Below, piece after piece: positions 58,959-64,000 of a stretch of 64,000 bases of DNA (within the stretch, counting starts at the first letter, position 1; each line of letters starts with the position of its first letter). This DNA comes from Haberlea rhodopensis (taxonomy: Eukaryota > Streptophyta > Magnoliopsida > Lamiales > Gesneriaceae): positions 4,092,001 through 4,156,000 of the forward strand of contig CAJQUN010000024.1 of the NCBI GenBank assembly GCA_907163345.1, written 5' to 3'. A program made the position numbers and the translations under genes. The notes below the pieces were generated by a model. The model made no database searches, was not told the origin of the DNA, and saw only the letters and a program-made list of their open reading frames with translations.

Positions 58959-60842
58959 TGTGGCGACCCAAACGTCACCACGTAAATAGACAAAATATGA
59001 CGTCATTTGTATAAAATTTTTGGCATAATCTCCCGTAACCTCCCAACAATACCACAGACATCGTATGTATACGCTCATACACATATATGTAAATACAAAT
59101 GACGTCTCCAAAAAATACATACGATCTTTTCACATGCACCAACACAAGATAATAAAATTCAATATATGCATACAAGCCATATATAGATATATAGACCAGC
59201 TCACAAACGAGTCACAAACATTTTAAACATACTATTATTTCATAACAGATGATTCCTACGAATCAACACGACCACTCTTAGTCCTGCCTCCAAAGCTAAT
59301 GTGTAGGCTTGATACCTGTTTCAACAGAAACAGCCCCCAAAATGGGTGAGCACACACCAACCATAATAACAGCATAAACAGAAAGTATACTATCAACAGT
59401 ATAACATGATGTAAGATAACATAAATACTCCTTGAAATCAATAACAACAATATGACAATTCATCAATCATCACCTCAATCATATCACATCCGATATACAA
59501 ATCGAGATAGTGGCAACACCGAGCCAACTATACCACATCGTCGCATCATCATCGCGACCCATCGGATATATAATCGATATAGTGGCAACATCAAGCCTAC
59601 TATACCCCATCGTCGCATCATCATCGCGACCCATCATATATAATTGATATACTAGAAATACCCAGCCTACTATACCACATCATCGCATCATCATCGCGAC
59701 CCATCAACTATATAATCGATATAGCAGTAATATCAAGCCTGCTATATCCCAAACGTTGCTCCCCTATTACTGCGACACAATATACAATTGATATAATAAC
59801 AGCACGTCGCTCATTCCAGCGACCCTCAATATCATCGTTCATTTACAATCAGTTATATATCGTAATCAACATCAATATGAATATCAATGCATGCTCGTAC
59901 GTCAACACATACCAGATAGTCGATAATCCAAATTAGGTTATTCCTAACATCCGAGGCTAGTGAAGTATCTATAGAAATTTAACAATTCAATATCAGTCAA
60001 TGACAATAACATCAACATATATGTACAACCGCTAATTATATTTTTAAATAGCCTCGATTGATAATAAAGTCATCCAAATTATGAAATGCATTATTTACGC
60101 TTTTCACCTGGAATTATACATACCAGTATAATTACTACGCAACAATAATTCATTTAGACTCATTTCCCCAAAATATCAAAATCTGCTAATTATTCAAATA
60201 TTCAAAACTCGATAATTTAATCGTTTTGATTAAAACTAACATACCGGTGTATTTAGAATTCAACAGTAGTCAATAATACACCATTTTTAAATATCACTAT
60301 ATACATTGGCTAAATAAAAACTAACACCAAAATATGAAATATTAGTGCCAGACAGTAGGTCTTACCTCTCTGATTCCGAATATATAATTTATTTCACCAA
60401 AACCCGGAGCGATAATACATAATAATTTTTTAAAAAAAATATATTTGAAACTCTCTTTCGACCTCTCTATTCCCAAATCTGAATTTTGTTGATTGAAATC
60501 TGGTAGGTTTTTAGCTTAAATATAATATAATATTAGTTGAAGGGGTGACACATGTCACCTCCAAAATTTGACACATGTCACTTCTATGACCTCGATTTTC
60601 TCCATTTTTGAGCCACTTTTTGGAACTATGTTCAAAATAAAAGTTGTAAGACTTTCTATTATCTTTGCGTGTACATCTAATTCGCTAAATTCTGACATCG
60701 TATGCAAAAGTTATGACCAATACTAACATGTATTACAATAAACAATTTATTCTGGACACATGATTTATTTTAATTACAATCTGACCACATGCTTATGTCA
60801 TAATACTTAATTATAATTTTATATGATTTCCAGGGCATCATA
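58959..60842. mobile_element. probable solo LTR inserted in the LINE
   Basis: About 1.88 kb of foreign sequence splits the LINE. TAACTCATG occurs at both junctions (58952-58960, 60841-60849). If the insert starts TGTGGCGACCC at 58959, the target duplication is ACTCA (5 bp). If it is 58961-60840 (TGGCGACCC...GGGCATCA, TG...CA), the duplication is 9 bp. There is no coding capacity and no terminal inverted repeat. 'TGTGGCGACCC' resembles the outer end of minus-strand Tekay-type LTRs such as the one at 24149. Confidence 0.6.
59492..59830 (+). repeat. ~72-bp tandem repeats
   Basis: Four to five copies of ATATAATCGATATAGTGGCA...CGCATCATCATCGCGACCCATC, decaying to the right. They lie inside the insert at 58959-60842. 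Confidence 0.85.
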
Positions 60843-62105
60843 ACTCATGTATCACACAATGAAGCTTTGTGAGATGATAACTGAATGTTGATTAAGGAAA
60901 GAGATTAAGTCTTAAAGAACCAATTCGGGTTCATGCCAGGATGATCAACTACGGAATCTATCAATTTACTCCGTCAACTTGTCGAGCGCTATCGTGAGAG
61001 GAGTAAATATTTGCATATGGTCTTTATTGCCTTGGATAAAGCCTACGATAAAGTCTCAAGGGAGATGTTATGGTTGGCTTTGATGAAGAAAAGAGTTCAC
61101 ATCAAGTATGTCAATATAATCAAGGACATGTACGACGAATTAACATCCAATGTGAAAACGTGCAGTGGAATGACAAGTGAGTTCTTTAATGTTCGTCATA
61201 GTGATGGATGAGATAACAAAAGACATACATACTGATTTACCTTAGACCAAGCTTTTCGATGACGATCTTGTGTTAATCGACGAGATCAGGGCAGGGGTAA
61301 GCCAAATTGGAGTTATGGATAGAGCCGAGTTATGGATAGAGACCTTGGAATCAAAGTTTTTTAGATTAAATATGTGTAAAACGAAATATATGAAGTGCAA
61401 ATTTAGTTGTCGTACCTTTTGGAATCCCGGTATTGTAGCACTCGATGTCAAGAGGTATCGATGAGCACCAAGTTTTGATACCTAGGTTCTATTATCCAAA
61501 AGGATGGAGAGATTGAAAGTGACGTTAACCACAAGATTTATGTGGGTTGGTTGAAATGGAGAAACGCTGCCAGAGATCTATGCGATCGTAATATCCAGCT
61601 AAAATTGAAGGGAAAGTTTCGTAGAACAGCCATTAGACATGCAATGTTGTATGTGATGGATTGATGGGCACCTAATAGTAATCATATCCAAAATATGAGA
61701 TCGACAGAGATGCGTACGCTTCGTTGGATGTGCGGTAATACAGAAGAGATAAAATAAGGAACAAAGATATTCAAGCTGAAGTATCTGTAGCTTGTATAGA
61801 AGAGAAGATGCAAGAAAGTCGTTTGTGTTTGTTTGGTCACGTACGACGTATGCCCAGCATTACACATGTGCGTAGAGTGGAGTCCATCGATTTTGGCAAT
61901 TTCACGAGAGCGAGAGGACGAACCAAAAAGACTTGGCTCGAAGTTATACACAAAGAGTTGGAGTTCAAGAGGATTAATGATGATATTCTGACCGATATAA
62001 GAGCTTGGAGAAGACTGACACACGTGTCTGACACGGCTTTTCTCTCTATTGTTCATGTAGCCTAACCTAATTTATTGGGATTAAAGGCTTAGTTTTTGTT
62101 GTTGT

Positions 62106-64000
62106 ATAGTGTTTAAATCTGTTAAAGATATTGCACGAATCTTCCCACAACAACCAAGATTAACTTGCATTGTTTAGATAGGATTTTATAAATCATATCA
62201 AATCTTTGAGATTGTATTATATCTTGTATAACTCTTTAGATATGAAATAGATGCATCATCAAAGTTGAAGGAGGAATTATTCAATTCTTTACAAAATCTA
62301 GCCCATGTTAATCTCGATTTCAAGATGATGTGTATGCATTCGATTTCGTACTTTTTTTAAAAAAATTTATATCAAGGTTAAAAAGTCCAAATTATGGTTG
62401 TTACATACAACTTGACGATCACATATATTAATTACTGTTTGTAAATAATACTTGTAATTTTTTTAAAAAAAACCCAATAAGAAGAAAATAATAATTAATA
62501 TTATTTCTTTGTCAAAGCATGTTCAATTGCTTTATCTTGATTTAAAAGTAACGAGATTGAGAAATGCTTGCTTTTATGTATTTTTAGTGGGAGTGAGTGG
62601 TAATTTATTTACTATGGTATCGTTAATTGGTAATTTATCCTTTTTTGGTTGGTAAATATGCATTGTATCTCCATACGGTATCGTGAATAAGCAACTTACA
62701 CACATGATTTGTAATTAGATATTTTACTCTATAAAAACACAACACGCTGTCATATCACACAAAGAGTGTGTTTTGTACGTGTTCACAAACCACATTAGGA
62801 TAACAGCCTAGTCTGCATATTTTCAAACATGAAGATAGATTGTCTATTTTAAAAATTACAAGAGATAAATTATATATTTTTAAACAATAAAAATAAACAT
62901 TCTATTTAAAACCACGTGTTTTTTCTCCAAAAATCCAGTATTGGTGGAGTAGAAATCAAGAATTGGATATTTGTATAGTAGATGTGAATTTGACATTTTA
63001 TTCATAAAAAAATTAAATTAATTGGATATATGTGATTTGACGTGCAATTATTTTTGTAATATAATTTAAAAAATTAATAAAGAAAGGGATGGTGGATAAG
63101 AAGCGTGTTTCTCCATCGTCGAAATTGCTATATATTTCGAGTGCCTTTTATCTTATTCACCATTAGTGGTGGGTGGGGTGTGAGGATATGTTTGTTTGAT
63201 GATGTCTTTAAGAATAATGTCTGTAGGGGCATCATCATCATTTATTTGGAATCTTTTTTTAAAAGGAAAAAAAAATTTCATTTAGATGGTAGATATTGCT
63301 TTTGAGGGCATCGTCTTTAAAGGCAGTAACAAAATTTCCGTGAGGATAATAGGTATTAAGACCCCACTCATCACACTTCCACTCAATCTTCTTCTCTCCT
63401 CTTGACAGAAAAAAAATATTATTGTTTTTATTTTTTCATATATTCTTTTACCGAATCTATATTTTCTTTAATATCTAGAAAAGAAAAAACCAATTTAATA
63501 TAGAGATATAATTCTAATTATATAAATCTTCTTCGATGATTGAAATTTTAAATATGTGCGTGTATATATTTAAATTAACATTTTCTTATATGAAAAAATA
63601 TAAAATAACACATGGTTATGAAATATGATATATTGGGTCAGTGGGAAGATGGAAAATTTAATACATCTTTAGCCAAGCATCTTATATAAAAACATTAAAA
63701 TATTATTATTTTATATAAATTTATTAAAAAGGTAAATTGCATAAAATCCCCAGTTTTTGTGTAAATATGCATGAAACCTCATGTGTTAATAAAATAGTTA
63801 AAAAAACTATGTTTTATTAAACTCACATAAACACTCGTATGTTATAAAAAAACAAAAAAAAGTCTCTCTTTTTTGAAACCTTCCACAAAATCTTCCATGT
63901 TAAATAAAATAGGCAAAAAAAACCCTCTGTTTTCTTAAATCCTGTACAAAACCCCATTGATTTTACAAATAAATAGATTTTATTTAATATCGTTAAAACT
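62106..64000. other. AT-rich spacer with a dispersed repeat
   Basis: 62600-62960 shares words with 34370-34560 and 35390-35690 (TGTCTATTTTAAAAAT, ATTACAAGAG.TAAATT, GGTATCGT). 63725-64000 has similar phrases (AAACCTCATGTGTTAATAAAATAG repeated with variation). A short frame at 63105-63305 is not recognised. Confidence 0.4.

Larger units (their letters stand above)
58436..62105 (+). mobile_element. RTE-type LINE remnant, interrupted
   Basis: Plus-strand pieces match the reverse transcriptase of common plant RTE-like LINEs: 'VKCIKYENLRILVRDGDIKS' and 'SRWMNYFNNLF' (58550-58640), 'GTLIPIYKNKGGIQSC' (58890-58935). After the insertion come 'HMVFIALDKAYDKVSREMLW' (61011-61070), a damaged FADD region ('LFDDDLVLIDEIRAG', 61250-61290), 'CLFGHVRRMPS' and 'RGRTKKTWLEVI' (61820-61950). 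The 3' end TTGGGATTAAAGGCTT...TTGTTGTTG is typical. Stops and frameshifts are many. The endonuclease domain is missing (5' truncated). Confidence 0.85.

Noticed and set aside
63105..63305. 66-codon frame near the window end
   Set aside because: Short, AT-driven composition, no motif and no promoter or splice context.

Overview
This is a window of a flowering-plant nuclear genome, most likely a eudicot that hosts arbuscular mycorrhiza. The evidence is GT-AG introns, plant-specific families (a RAM2-type GPAT, a CLE peptide, a SHAQKYF MYB, CONSTANS-like B-boxes), Tat- and Tekay-type Ty3/gypsy elements, AT-rich spacers, and MITEs, SINEs and a LINE throughout. I could not assign a species.

Layout. 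1-2862: a decayed Mutator-like transposase N-terminus and AT-rich DNA with small palindromes. 2863-13257: a degenerate Tat-lineage Ty3/gypsy element (3292-12848) carrying an intron-containing antisense ORF, between two 410-bp direct repeats that each contain an Au-like SINE. 14643-22214: a probable RAM2 gene (two exons, 503 aa). Its 5.6-kb intron holds a Helitron-like insertion with antisense fragments of a CAF1 deadenylase and an ACX3-type acyl-CoA oxidase. 22646-34280: an EXO84 exocyst pseudogene split by a SINE, which is itself split by a young Tekay-type element on the minus strand (24149-34007, perfect 5-bp target duplication). 36877-37219: a TRIM. 37972-39626: a CLE25-like peptide gene with a hAT-type MITE in its intron. 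41435-41925: a CONSTANS-like B-box remnant hit by a second hAT-type MITE. 42858-43870: an unrecognised gene remnant. 44275-45481: a long foldback element with 9-bp target duplications. 46931-50452: a complete six-exon PP2A catalytic subunit gene. 51247-52626: a Harbinger-like element swollen by AT-rich and polypyrimidine tracts. 53.7-55.9 kb: hAT-like repeats and a foldback array. 56628-57273: a 3'-truncated MYB gene. 58.4-62.1 kb: a broken RTE-type LINE interrupted by a probable solo LTR. The rest is AT-rich spacer.

Three protein genes look intact (RAM2, CLE, PP2A-C) and one looks truncated (MYB). They are unrelated neighbours and do not form a pathway. The three with recognisable function act in symbiotic lipid export, peptide signalling and protein dephosphorylation.

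I did not find a clear new multi-gene system. The most unusual items are the Helitron-like gene capture inside the RAM2 intron, an intact coiled-coil ORF upstream of a broken Tekay gag, the two-layer nested insertion in EXO84, and the duplicated host segment around the Tat element. All calls were made by eye from motifs and remembered family features, with no database search.
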